DNA of 26,333 bases from RGIG8775 sp045660295 (GTDB lineage Bacteria; Bacillota; Clostridia; Oscillospirales; CAG-272). Made by a program: the position numbers and the translations under genes. The notes beneath the pieces were generated by a model, which saw only the letters and a program-made list of their open reading frames with translations, did no database searches and was not told where the DNA came from. This document shows positions 1 through 6,882 of this stretch, one piece after another. The number at the start of each line of letters is the position of its first letter. Position 1 is the first letter of the stretch. The DNA lies in NCBI GenBank assembly GCA_045660295.1, contig JAZRDN010000044.1:1-26333 (forward strand), given 5' to 3'.

Positions 1-1
1 T

Positions 2-2206
2 ATAACACCATATTCCTATCAGCAGGAAATATTGGATAAGCTAGAGGCAGAACGAAAGGTTCGTGGTTATAATCGAAATCTCGTTGTTGCTGCAACCGGA
101 ACAGGCAAGACCGTTATTTCAGCGTTGGATTATAAGCGTTTCCGTAAAGAGAATCCGGACAAGCCTTGTAGATTATTGTTCGTAGCACATCGTGAAGAGA
201 TTCTTAAACAGAGCCTGTATACTTTCCGTGCAGTATTGAAAGATGCCAACTTTGGAGAAATGTTTGTTGGTAACTATAAACCGGACAGCATAGATAATCT
301 CTTCATATCCATTCAGACTTTCAACTCGCAGTCTTTTACAGAAAAAACTACTTCCGATTTTTATGATTATATCATTGTCGATGAATTCCATCACGCGGCG
401 GCGCCTACCTATCAAAAATTACTCTCTTACTACAATCCGAAGATCTTGCTGGGATTGACTGCAACTCCGGAGCGTATGGACGGTAAGAGTGTTTTATCGT
501 ATTTTAATGATCGTATTGCGGCCGAAATTCGTCTTCCTGAAGCTATCGATCGTAAGCTTCTTTGTCCATTCCAGTATTTTGGTGTTACGGATAACGTTGA
601 TCTTGATACCTTGAAATGGGCGGCAGGCGGTTATGATAAAGGAGAGTTGTCTCGAATTTATACTCTGAGCGGAATGGTAGCAGATCGCCGTGCGGATTTG
701 GTTATTTCATCTCTATTAAAATACGTGACGGATATTAACGACGTTAAAGGACTTGGTTTCTGCGTGTCTGTTGAACATGCGGAATATATGTCCAGGTATT
801 TTAACGGTCATAACATATCTTCTATATTTTTGACAGGTGAATCGCCCGACGAAGAAAGAAAAACTGCAAAACAAAAATTGGTGTCAGGCGAAGTGCGCTT
901 CATATTTGTCGTCGATATTTATAACGAAGGTGTGGATATACCCGAAGTCAACACCGTTCTTTTCCTGCGTCCTACAGAATCATTAACGATATTCTTACAG
1001 CAGCTTGGTCGTGGACTTCGCTTATCAGAAGATAAGGAGTGCTTGACTGTATTGGACTTTATTGGTCAAGCGAATAAGAGATATAACTTCGAGGATAAAT
1101 TCGCAGCGTTATTGTCCAATGCTACGCGAAGCGTTGCTAAGGAAATAAAAGACGGTTTTGTTTCTCTTCCTAAAGGTTGTTACGTACAGCTTGAAAAGAA
1201 GGCGGCGAAATACGTTCTTGATAATATTAAAAAAGCAATTAATTCAAAGCGTGGACTGGTAGATAGAATAGCGACTTTTGAAGGCGACACAGGAATGCCG
1301 TTGAATTTGGTCAATTTCTTGAATTACTATAATATCAATCCGCGTCAGATCTACAATAAAAAAGTAACGTTTAATGATCTTTGCCATATTGCACTTGATA
1401 CGGAACCCACAAACGAAACTTTAAGCGAATCGGCGTACAATATTCTATATAGGTTAAGTACTATGGACTCTCCTAAATGGATTTCGTATTTGCGCGACAA
1501 TCTTCCTATTGCTGAAGGTTTGCAGTGGGAGAGGCTAAGCAAAAACGAACAGCTTATGTGGAAGATGCTTTACGTATCAGTCTGGGAAAAGCCTGCGGAA
1601 ACTGTTGGCTTTGAAAATGAGCTTGAAGGAATTATCGAATTCAAAAAGAATCATGAGATTTACAATGAATTCCTGCAGTTGATGGATTATGCGTTCGATC
1701 GTATCAATATTGTGACCGGTCCCGCTAATTTGTCATATGCTTGTCCTCTTGAAGTTCATTGTGCTTATACTAGAGCTCAGCTTCTGGCTGGACTTGATTT
1801 CTTGGAAAACTACAGCGTATCAGAGGGAGTTAAGTACTTATCAGAAAAGGATACGGATATATTCCTCACAACGCTTAATAAATCGGATAAGTTTTACTCA
1901 CCTACAACAGCGTATAATGATTATTCGATAAATGAAAATATGTTCCATTGGCAGAGCCAAAGTACAACGTCGGATACCTCCCCTACAGGCAAGAGATATA
2001 GATCTCGAAATGGCAAAAATGGATACGCTCTTTTGTTTGTAAGAGAACGAAAATCGGATGAGTTTGGACCTCAACCTTTCGTATTCCTTGGAACAGTGAC
2101 TTATATGAAGCACGAAGGTTCTAGACCGATGAACGTTGTTTGGCACATGGATACGCCTATACCGGCAAAGTTCATAAAGAAAACTAATAAATTAACGGTG
2201 GGATAA
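2..2206 (+). CDS. SF2 DEAD/DEAH-type helicase with DUF3427-like C terminus, 5'-truncated by window edge
   Basis: ATP-dependent superfamily 2 helicase/translocase. The reading frame is open from base 2, so the start codon lies outside the window; the TTG at 32 is probably internal, because the residues before it (YQQEIL) look like the usual lead-in to the first motif. Visible motifs are Walker A ATGTGKT (nt 92-112), a DEFH Walker B box (nt 380-391), motif III in GLTATPER (about 452-475) and motif VI QQLGRGLR (about 998-1021). The last ~70 residues (LFVRERK, FLGTV, HEGSRPMNVVW) match my memory of the DUF3427 domain. Family members usually carry a phospholipase-D-like N-terminal domain, which would lie off the left edge. 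The next gene starts at the base after this stop codon, suggesting translational coupling. AT-rich codon use differs from the core genes. Role unknown; DNA restriction or phage defence is an inference. Confidence 0.88.
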   Translation: MTPYSYQQEILDKLEAERKVRGYNRNLVVAATGTGKTVISALDYKRFRKENPDKPCRLLFVAHREEILKQSLYTFRAVLKDANFGEMFVGNYKPDSIDNLFISIQTFNSQSFTEKTTSDFYDYIIVDEFHHAAAPTYQKLLSYYNPKILLGLTATPERMDGKSVLSYFNDRIAAEIRLPEAIDRKLLCPFQYFGVTDNVDLDTLKWAAGGYDKGELSRIYTLSGMVADRRADLVISSLLKYVTDINDVKGLGFCVSVEHAEYMSRYFNGHNISSIFLTGESPDEERKTAKQKLVSGEVRFIFVVDIYNEGVDIPEVNTVLFLRPTESLTIFLQQLGRGLRLSEDKECLTVLDFIGQANKRYNFEDKFAALLSNATRSVAKEIKDGFVSLPKGCYVQLEKKAAKYVLDNIKKAINSKRGLVDRIATFEGDTGMPLNLVNFLNYYNINPRQIYNKKVTFNDLCHIALDTEPTNETLSESAYNILYRLSTMDSPKWISYLRDNLPIAEGLQWERLSKNEQLMWKMLYVSVWEKPAETVGFENELEGIIEFKKNHEIYNEFLQLMDYAFDRINIVTGPANLSYACPLEVHCAYTRAQLLAGLDFLENYSVSEGVKYLSEKDTDIFLTTLNKSDKFYSPTTAYNDYSINENMFHWQSQSTTSDTSPTGKRYRSRNGKNGYALLFVRERKSDEFGPQPFVFLGTVTYMKHEGSRPMNVVWHMDTPIPAKFIKKTNKLTVG

Positions 2207-2593
2207 ATGACTGAAGTAGTTGCAGCACTGATATGGGACAAGGATAAATTTATGATATGCCAACGCCCGGCACACAAGGCGAGAGGCCTCCTTTGGGAGT
2301 TCGTTGGCGGCAAGGTCGAGCTTGGCGAAACAAAAGAACAGGCGCTCATCCGCGAGTGCCAAGAAGAACTCGCTGTCACACTTTCGGTCGGTGATATGTT
2401 TATGGATGTAGTCCACGAATATCCCGATTTGACGGTACACTTGACATTGTTCAACGCTACGATTGTCGAGGGCAAACCGCAGAAGTTGGAGCACAACGAT
2501 ATCAAATGGATCACACCAAGCGAGATACCTAACTACGAGTTCTGCCCGGCGGATGAAGAAATACTCGTGCGGATTTGTGAGACATACAAATAA
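2207..2593 (+). CDS. Nudix hydrolase, MutT-like
   Basis: Small 128-residue Nudix hydrolase that cleaves nucleoside diphosphates linked to another moiety; MutT relatives sanitise oxidised dNTPs. The Nudix box is clear: G35, E41, R49-E50, E53-E54 fit the GX5EX7REUXEE pattern, and GLLWEFVGGK just before it is typical of MutT/CTP-pyrophosphatase types. The ATG directly follows the TAA of the upstream helicase gene with no intergenic base and no separate strong ribosome site, so it is probably translated by coupling. The tight pairing with a helicase suggests a joint function, for instance trimming a nucleotide product, but the substrate cannot be read from sequence. Family call is firm; the specific substrate is not. 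Confidence 0.9.
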   Translation: MTEVVAALIWDKDKFMICQRPAHKARGLLWEFVGGKVELGETKEQALIRECQEELAVTLSVGDMFMDVVHEYPDLTVHLTLFNATIVEGKPQKLEHNDIKWITPSEIPNYEFCPADEEILVRICETYK

Positions 2594-2610
2594 AATTTGA
2601 AAATATACTA

Positions 2611-3114
2611 GTGATTATTATGAAAGGGTCAGGGATAGATATAGGAGTGAAAAGAGAAACTTTAAAAAGCGGCAGAGTATTGAAGGCGTTGATAGAGCAA
2701 TTTGAGAATGATAGAAATGAGTTGAGTCTTATTTCAGTTCTTCATTGTTTGAGAGACAGCTATGTTTGGGTTCCCGGCACAATGCAAGTGAGTAATATCG
2801 ATGTAGAGAAATTTCTTTCTTCTAAGGAAGGCGATTTAGTAAGTACGGATGACGATATGAAATTTGAACCTGATATTCTTCAGAATGGGGAGGATAAATT
2901 TTACCCTGTGTTTTCAAGTATCGAAGAAATGGGCAAATATGGCAATAATTTCAGCAAAGTAGAAATGCATTTTTTCGATGCAATGTCTTACGCGATGGGT
3001 AAAAAGGAAACGGTTGGTATTGTTGTAAATGCATTTTCTATGCCTTTTGTAGTTTCCAAAGAGTTATTTGAATTTATTGGTCAAATGCCTACAAATATTG
3101 ATGAAGAAGAGTGA
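2611..3114 (+). CDS. SseB-like family protein
   Basis: About 165 residues. The centre and C-terminal half (YVWVPGTM; FYPVFSSIEEM; a late segment ending VNAFSMPFVVSKELFEFI) has the pattern I associate with the SseB N-terminal domain family (PF07179), a widespread bacterial domain of poorly defined function. No signal peptide or membrane segment is seen. The start is uncertain: GTG at 2611 and ATG at 2620 are in frame and neither has a good Shine-Dalgarno. I list the longer form; ATG 2620 (MKGSG...) is at least as likely. It lies 17 bp after the Nudix gene and 6 bp before the deformylase gene, so it is probably co-transcribed with both. No function is assigned. Confidence 0.62.
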   Translation: MIIMKGSGIDIGVKRETLKSGRVLKALIEQFENDRNELSLISVLHCLRDSYVWVPGTMQVSNIDVEKFLSSKEGDLVSTDDDMKFEPDILQNGEDKFYPVFSSIEEMGKYGNNFSKVEMHFFDAMSYAMGKKETVGIVVNAFSMPFVVSKELFEFIGQMPTNIDEEE

Positions 3115-3120
3115 GTTCCC

Positions 3121-3546
3121 ATGATTAAAGAACTAATGCACGACCCGATATTTCTTGCGGGAAAGTCGGAGGTCGTAACGAAAGAAGATTTGCAGGTTGC
3201 ACAGGACTTGCTTGATACGCTAATGGCACACAAAGAAGAATGCGTCGGTATGGCGGCGAATATGATTGGCGTGCGTAAGAGCATCATCGCCTTTCTTGAC
3301 GAGAGTGGACGAGCTCCTACGTATACCGTGATGCTCAACCCCGAAATTATCAAGAAAGACGGCGCATACAATACCGAGGAAGGCTGTCTGTCGCTTCTCG
3401 GCGGTCCGAGACCTTGTAAACGCTATAAATCCATCAAGGTGCAGTATCAGACATTGGAGATGCAAACGCGCGTGAAAACCTACATCGGCTGGACGGCTCA
3501 GATCATTCAGCATGAGGTGGATCATTGTAATGGAGTTTTGATATAA
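3121..3546 (+). CDS. def: peptide deformylase, atypical motif 1
   Basis: Metalloenzyme that removes the formyl group from the N-terminal methionine of nascent proteins. At 141 residues it is slightly short for the family. Metal ligands are present: C89 in EEGCLSL, and H131 and H135 with catalytic E132 in QHEVDHCNG. Motif 1 reads GMAANMIG (residues 43-50) where housekeeping enzymes have G(L)AAPQ(V)G, so the conserved Gln is replaced. This form is known to me from auxiliary deformylases of gut Firmicutes. The protein stops right after motif 3 and lacks the long C-terminal helix of type I enzymes. No methionyl-tRNA formyltransferase gene is adjacent, so it is probably an accessory copy carried with the three upstream genes. 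Confidence 0.88.
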   Translation: MIKELMHDPIFLAGKSEVVTKEDLQVAQDLLDTLMAHKEECVGMAANMIGVRKSIIAFLDESGRAPTYTVMLNPEIIKKDGAYNTEEGCLSLLGGPRPCKRYKSIKVQYQTLEMQTRVKTYIGWTAQIIQHEVDHCNGVLI

Positions 3547-3596
3547 CAAATTTGTTACTTCTTTGATAACAAATCGCCCTATGGCCGGACATTACC

Positions 3597-3627
3597 GAGC
3601 CCCCGTCGCAAAACGCGACGGGGGCTC
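3597..3627. other. strong GC-rich hairpin after def, no T-tract
   Basis: A perfect 13-bp stem (GAGCCCCCGTCGC with its complement) closes a 5-base loop. It sits 50 bp after the def stop codon and could end that transcript or protect its 3' end. Neither strand has the run of T expected of an intrinsic terminator, so I do not call it one. Confidence 0.7.
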
Positions 3628-3711
3628 ACCAACTACAAATCAGCATAGAGCAAACTGAAAATTAACTACTCTGCATTAAGCAAAGAAAAGGCAGTATTTT
3701 GTTCAGTAATC

Positions 3712-3740
3712 TTGCAATTAAATGAATTTTATGGTATAAT
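3712..3740 (+). promoter_or_regulatory. sigma-A promoter before small ORF / repeat elements
   Basis: TTGCAA (3712-3717), a 17-bp spacer, then a perfect TATAAT (3735-3740). Transcription would start near 3747 and run through the small ORF at 3778 and into the first 279-bp element. Confidence 0.7.
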
Positions 3741-3777
3741 AAGCTATCGGTTGATCGGAAATGAGGAACGCATTAAA

Positions 3778-3954
3778 ATGCGCAAGTGCGATATTCTGTT
3801 CAAATACATTGATACTGAACAGAGGAAAAGTGTCGTTTTATTGCGCCGCGCGGTGCACGTGAGGTGGGTTCGCGATGCAATCAAAAGCAATTTCCGTTCC
3901 GCATGGGTAGAAATGACGGCGAAGTTGTGTGAGTTGGTAGGCAAGAGAGAATAA
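3778..3954 (+). CDS. possible small basic protein, unknown function
   Basis: A 58-codon ORF starting MRKCDILFKYID. A longer in-frame form would begin at the TTG that forms the -35 box of the promoter at 3712-3740, so the transcript cannot include it; ATG 3778 is the first sensible start, with a GAGG at 3763-3766, 11 bases upstream. The product is rich in Arg and Lys with no membrane segment. Its last four codons (GKRE) and stop lie inside the left inverted repeat of the adjacent 279-bp element, so the C terminus may have been created by that element. The region also contains short inverted repeats (3770-3783; 3796-3824), so a non-coding transcript is an equally good reading. I do not recognise a family. 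Confidence 0.35.
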   Translation: MRKCDILFKYIDTEQRKSVVLLRRAVHVRWVRDAIKSNFRSAWVEMTAKLCELVGKRE

Positions 3955-4216
3955 TCCGAACCCGCCCTAAAGCCTGAATTTTCGGCGCTTTATGGCACTT
4001 GTCTCACTTGCAAAGTCCACACTTGGCGGCGTTCGCCAAGCACCAAAATCACACAAAAATTAAGGCTTGAGGGTCTACGAGTTTTGAAAGAGCAAATATT
4101 TAGGATATGCGAGATAAATTTTTGCGGCAATATGCGGATATTGCAAGGAAATTTACCGAAGCATATACAAATATTTGCCTTGCAAAACCGAGTTCGGATT
4201 TATTCTCTCTTGCCTA
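3938..4216. repeat. Element E1: 279-bp structured repeat with terminal inverted repeats
   Basis: The ends are inverted repeats of about 27 bp: 3938-3964 begins TAGGCAAGAGAGAATAATCC, and 4189-4216 is its reverse complement with about one mismatch and one bulge. Inside, in order, are a hairpin with arms TAAAGC/GCTTTA (about 3967-3991), a hairpin CTTGGCG/CGCCAAG (4022-4040), an unpaired-looking CACCAAAATC segment (4041-4050), and a long imperfect palindrome (4081-4187) opening GTTTTG and closing CAAAAC. The palindrome contains nested arms and an apical GATATTGCAAG. Element E2, directly adjoining, has the same parts in the same order and orientation at nearly the same length. There is no coding potential. 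It is either a structured RNA or a miniature mobile element; the strand is undetermined. Confidence 0.75.
4141..4169 (+). promoter_or_regulatory. promoter-like sequence inside E1
   Basis: TTGCAA (4141-4146), a 17-bp spacer, then TATACA (4164-4169), reading rightwards towards the operon at 4508. The equivalent place in E2 keeps TTGCAA (4420-4425) and the 17-bp spacing but has the poorer TACACC. It may be an outward promoter, or a structural motif that happens to fit. Confidence 0.35.
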
Positions 4217-4494
4217 GCCGTAAGGGAATCGAACCCACAAGCCCTGCGACGATAAATTTTAGTATCTTTCGTCGCGCTTAGTCTTGTGGAGTTGGTACTC
4301 CACTGCGACTAATTACACCAAAATCTATCAAAAATTTAATCGCCGAAGGGTGCGAAGCAGTTTTGGACGAAAAAAATAGCGAGGGGAGGCAACGAAAAAA
4401 TACGAAGCAATGTAAGATATTGCAAGTGTTTTTTCGGAAGCATACACCGTTATTTTTCGACCAAAACCTTATGTGTTCGACTTCCTTACGGCTA
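4215..4494. repeat. Element E2: 280-bp structured repeat, divergent tandem copy of E1
   Basis: The ends are an inverted repeat: 4215-4237 starts TAGCCGTAAGGGAATCGAAC and pairs with 4472-4494, 20 of 23 bases matching. Inside are a hairpin with 7-bp arms GCGACGA/TCGTCGC (4246-4275), a two-part hairpin TTAGTC + GTGGAG / CTCCAC + GACTAA (4278-4312), a conserved CACCAAAATC segment (4317-4326), and an imperfect palindrome (4360-4467) from GTTTTGG to CCAAAAC with an apical GATATTGCAAG. Order and spacing match E1, but most paired bases differ, including the terminal repeats. It shares the TA at 4215-4216 with E1 and ends 13 bp before the ATG of the next gene, so the ribosome site (GGAGG, 4497-4501) lies just outside it. 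Confidence 0.75.
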
Positions 4495-4507
4495 ACGGAG
4501 GAATAAT

Positions 4508-4786
4508 ATGGAAAATCAAAATTTTCAGAATACCACTGATATAAAGCTCCAAAGTACGGCAGAGATAAGGCTTCAGGATACGGGAAGCATGAGAGCCATT
4601 TCCGAAAACGGCGACGATAATTTCTCCGAAAAGACGACGAAAAAGGAAAAGATAATATCCATAATAGCTTGCGTTGTTGTAGCCTTTATCCTTTGGCTTA
4701 TAATAGCTAATATCAACGCGTCGACGCCCTCAACGCTTCCGTTGCGTGATGACGGAGTAACGTCGGTGCTTCACCTTGCGGAGTGA
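4508..4786 (+). CDS. small single-pass membrane protein, unknown function
   Basis: A 92-residue protein with a charged, polar N-terminal half, a single hydrophobic segment at about residues 49-69 (KKEKIISI... VVVAFILWLIIANIN), and a short 20-residue tail. The Lys-rich side before the helix predicts a cytoplasmic N terminus and the tail outside. The helix resembles the N-terminal anchor of YbbR/CdaR proteins, but no YbbR repeats follow, so this is at most a resemblance. The ribosome site GGAGGAATAAT precedes ATG 4508. It begins directly after element E2 and ends 2 bp before the ATG of the next gene, so it is the first gene of the long operon. Not recognised. Confidence 0.7.
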   Translation: MENQNFQNTTDIKLQSTAEIRLQDTGSMRAISENGDDNFSEKTTKKEKIISIIACVVVAFILWLIIANINASTPSTLPLRDDGVTSVLHLAE

Positions 4787-4788
4787 TT

Positions 4789-6408
4789 ATGGGGAAAATA
4801 AAAGCTGCCGCATTTATAGTGTCAAATATCTCCTTGCCGTTTGCGTCTGACGAGGTGGAGATAATAAATAACGCAGAGCAGAGAATGAAGCGTGCCGGAG
4901 TAGATCCCGCACCGCTTCATTTTCGCCTTTATAAAAAGTCGATAGACGCGCGCAAAAAGAACGATATACGTGTGGTTTGCTCGGTGGTGGCTCGCTCCGA
5001 GGCGCCGATCAGCGTAAACGAAGCGGCGTTGGCGCGCGGGTCTGTACGCGTTTTTTCGGAGGAAGAGCCGAGCATATCTTTTGGAGATGAGGCGATGTTC
5101 GCACCGCCCTTGGTGGTGGGAATGGGTCCTTGCGGAATGTTTGCCGCGTTGCTTCTCGCTCAAAACGGATATAAACCGATAATCATAGATCGAGGCGCTT
5201 CTGTGAATGAGCGTGTCGCGGAGGTTGAGAGATTTTATAAGACTCGAGTGCTCAATTCGGCAACGAATATTCAGTTCGGCGCGGGGGGCGCGGGCACGTT
5301 TTCTGACGGAAAGCTCGTCACCCGTATCGGTGACGCTAACTGTAACTTTGTGCTTAAGACCTTTAAGGATTTCGGTGCGCCCGAGGATATTCTTACCAAG
5401 GCAAAGCCGCATATAGGTACGGATATTCTTCGCGGTGTGGTTTCAAATATTCTTGATGAGATAGAGCGCCTTGGCGGTAAGCTTCTGTATAATTGCCGTC
5501 TTGATTCTGTCTGTGAAAAGGGTAAAAATCTTGTGGCAAAAACAAGCCTTGGCGATATCGAGTGCGGAGTCTGCGTTCTTGCGGTGGGACATAGCGCAAG
5601 AGACACCTATGAAATGCTTATGAGTAAGGGTTTTTGTATCGCGCCCAAGCCTTTTTCGGTTGGCGTGCGCGTAGAGCACCTTCAAGAGGATATAGATAAG
5701 GCGCTTTTCGGTGACTGTGCAGGTCATGAAAAGCTTGGGAAGGGCGAATATAACCTTTCGTATACAAAGGGCGAAAGAGGGGTATATACATTCTGTATGT
5801 GCCCGGGAGGCGAGGTAGTCGCCGCGGCGTCCGAGGAGGGCGGCGTAGTAGTAAACGGTATGAGCCGATACGCCAGAGACGGAAGAAACGCCAACTCTGC
5901 GGTGGCGGTTTCGGTGTCGCCTGCCGATTTTTGCGGTGACGTGAGAGCGGCTATCGAATTTCAGCGCAGTCTTGAAAGAAAAGCCTTTGCGCTTGGCGGC
6001 GGAGATTATGCCGCACCTTGCGAAACAGTTGGAGATTTCTTTGCGGATAAGGCTGTGCATGAGCCGTCAAGAGTGCGCCCCACTTATATGGACGGAAACT
6101 GTAAGGTGGCGAACATCGGTGAAATATTCCCGAGCTTCGTGACCGAAAACTTAAAGATAGGACTGTCGGATTTTGACAGAAAGATATCGGGCTTTGCCGC
6201 GTGTGACGCGGTGCTCACCGCGGTGGAAACACGGACATCCGCCCCTCTTACCATAAAGAGAAGCGAGGAAATGACGGCTGTCGGAAACGATAAGATCTAC
6301 CCCGCGGGAGAAGGCGCGGGATACGCGGGCGGAATAACCAGCGCCGCGGTTGACGGCGTAAAGACGGCGCTTAAGATAATGGCGCGCTTTTCAAAGCCAA
6401 CACTTTGA
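4789..6408 (+). CDS. NAD(P)/FAD-dependent oxidoreductase, COG2509 type
   Basis: Predicted cytosolic flavoprotein dehydrogenase of uncharacterised substrate (COG2509 family, usually ~530-550 residues; here 539). An N-terminal ~100-residue domain precedes a Rossmann FAD-binding motif G111-M-G-P-C-G116 followed by ALLLAQNGYKPIIIDRG. Next comes the family hallmark NIQFGAGGAGTFSDGKL, and near the C terminus the second FAD contact (YPAGEGAGYAGGITSAAVDG). I chose ATG 4789 because GGAG at 4780-4783 lies 5 bases upstream; an in-frame GTG at 4783 would overlap the preceding stop. It overlaps the next gene's ribosome region. Family call is firm, reaction unknown. Confidence 0.9.
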   Translation: MGKIKAAAFIVSNISLPFASDEVEIINNAEQRMKRAGVDPAPLHFRLYKKSIDARKKNDIRVVCSVVARSEAPISVNEAALARGSVRVFSEEEPSISFGDEAMFAPPLVVGMGPCGMFAALLLAQNGYKPIIIDRGASVNERVAEVERFYKTRVLNSATNIQFGAGGAGTFSDGKLVTRIGDANCNFVLKTFKDFGAPEDILTKAKPHIGTDILRGVVSNILDEIERLGGKLLYNCRLDSVCEKGKNLVAKTSLGDIECGVCVLAVGHSARDTYEMLMSKGFCIAPKPFSVGVRVEHLQEDIDKALFGDCAGHEKLGKGEYNLSYTKGERGVYTFCMCPGGEVVAAASEEGGVVVNGMSRYARDGRNANSAVAVSVSPADFCGDVRAAIEFQRSLERKAFALGGGDYAAPCETVGDFFADKAVHEPSRVRPTYMDGNCKVANIGEIFPSFVTENLKIGLSDFDRKISGFAACDAVLTAVETRTSAPLTIKRSEEMTAVGNDKIYPAGEGAGYAGGITSAAVDGVKTALKIMARFSKPTL

Positions 6409-6422
6409 TTTTTGGAGGAAAT

Positions 6423-6872
6423 ATGCTTACAAAGGCAACGGTTTTAAATACAGAAGGCGATATCGCCCTCGTTGAGGTGGAAAGAAGCTCGGCTTGTGAG
6501 GGCTGTCACAAAAATGAGACCGGAGAGGGATGCAGCGTTTGCACGCTTACAGGCGGCAACCGTAAATTCAGCGCTAAGGCGCTTAATAAGGTTGGCGCGG
6601 TCAAAGGCGATAAGGTGGAGATAACCTCGTCCTCGTCAAGAGTGCTCTTTTATTCGGCGCTGGTGTTTTTGCTTCCCGTGGTAGTTGCGCTTGCCTTTTA
6701 TTTCGCGGCACAGAGGCTTTTTAATGCCGAGCTGTATCACTACCTCGCGCTGGTGGGCGGATTTGTGCTTTCCTTTGCCTTTGTGTGGCTATACTCCAAA
6801 AGCGTTGGAGCGAAAAGGTGTGATATCGAGATAGTAAGAGTTTTTGAAACGAGTGAAACAGAGAACGATTAA
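6423..6872 (+). CDS. RseC/MucC-like membrane protein
   Basis: 149 residues matching the SoxR-reducing-system RseC / MucC layout. A cytoplasmic N-terminal domain carries four cysteines (C25, C28, C37, C40) suited to binding a metal or cluster, followed by two membrane helices (about residues 76-94 and 103-122) and a short tail. Relatives sit beside Rnf complexes or sigma-E regulators; here there is no such partner and the neighbour is a flavoprotein, so a redox role is plausible but not shown. ATG 6423 is preceded by GGAGG at 6414-6418; the TTG at 6405 overlapping the upstream stop is less likely. It ends 10 bp before recJ. Confidence 0.78.
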   Translation: MLTKATVLNTEGDIALVEVERSSACEGCHKNETGEGCSVCTLTGGNRKFSAKALNKVGAVKGDKVEITSSSSRVLFYSALVFLLPVVVALAFYFAAQRLFNAELYHYLALVGGFVLSFAFVWLYSKSVGAKRCDIEIVRVFETSETEND

Positions 6873-6882
6873 GGTGTAATAG

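Noticed and set aside
3712..3777. Longer N terminus for the small ORF, starting at TTG 3712
   Set aside because: The TTG is the -35 box of the promoter that drives the region, so it is not transcribed from that promoter.
4084..4281. 65-codon ORF across the E1/E2 junction
   Set aside because: No ribosome site, and it runs through palindromes and inverted repeats of both elements; translation is a by-product.
4215..4320. tRNA-like T arm (GGGTTCGATTCCC on the minus strand) suggesting a tRNA or tRNA with intron
   Set aside because: No matching 5' acceptor, D arm or 7-base anticodon loop fits; the T-arm-like bases are the terminal repeat of E2 and recur in inverted form at 4472-4494.
5443..6060. 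205-codon minus-strand ORF within the COG2509 gene
   Set aside because: Antisense shadow, no ribosome site, no recognisable domain.
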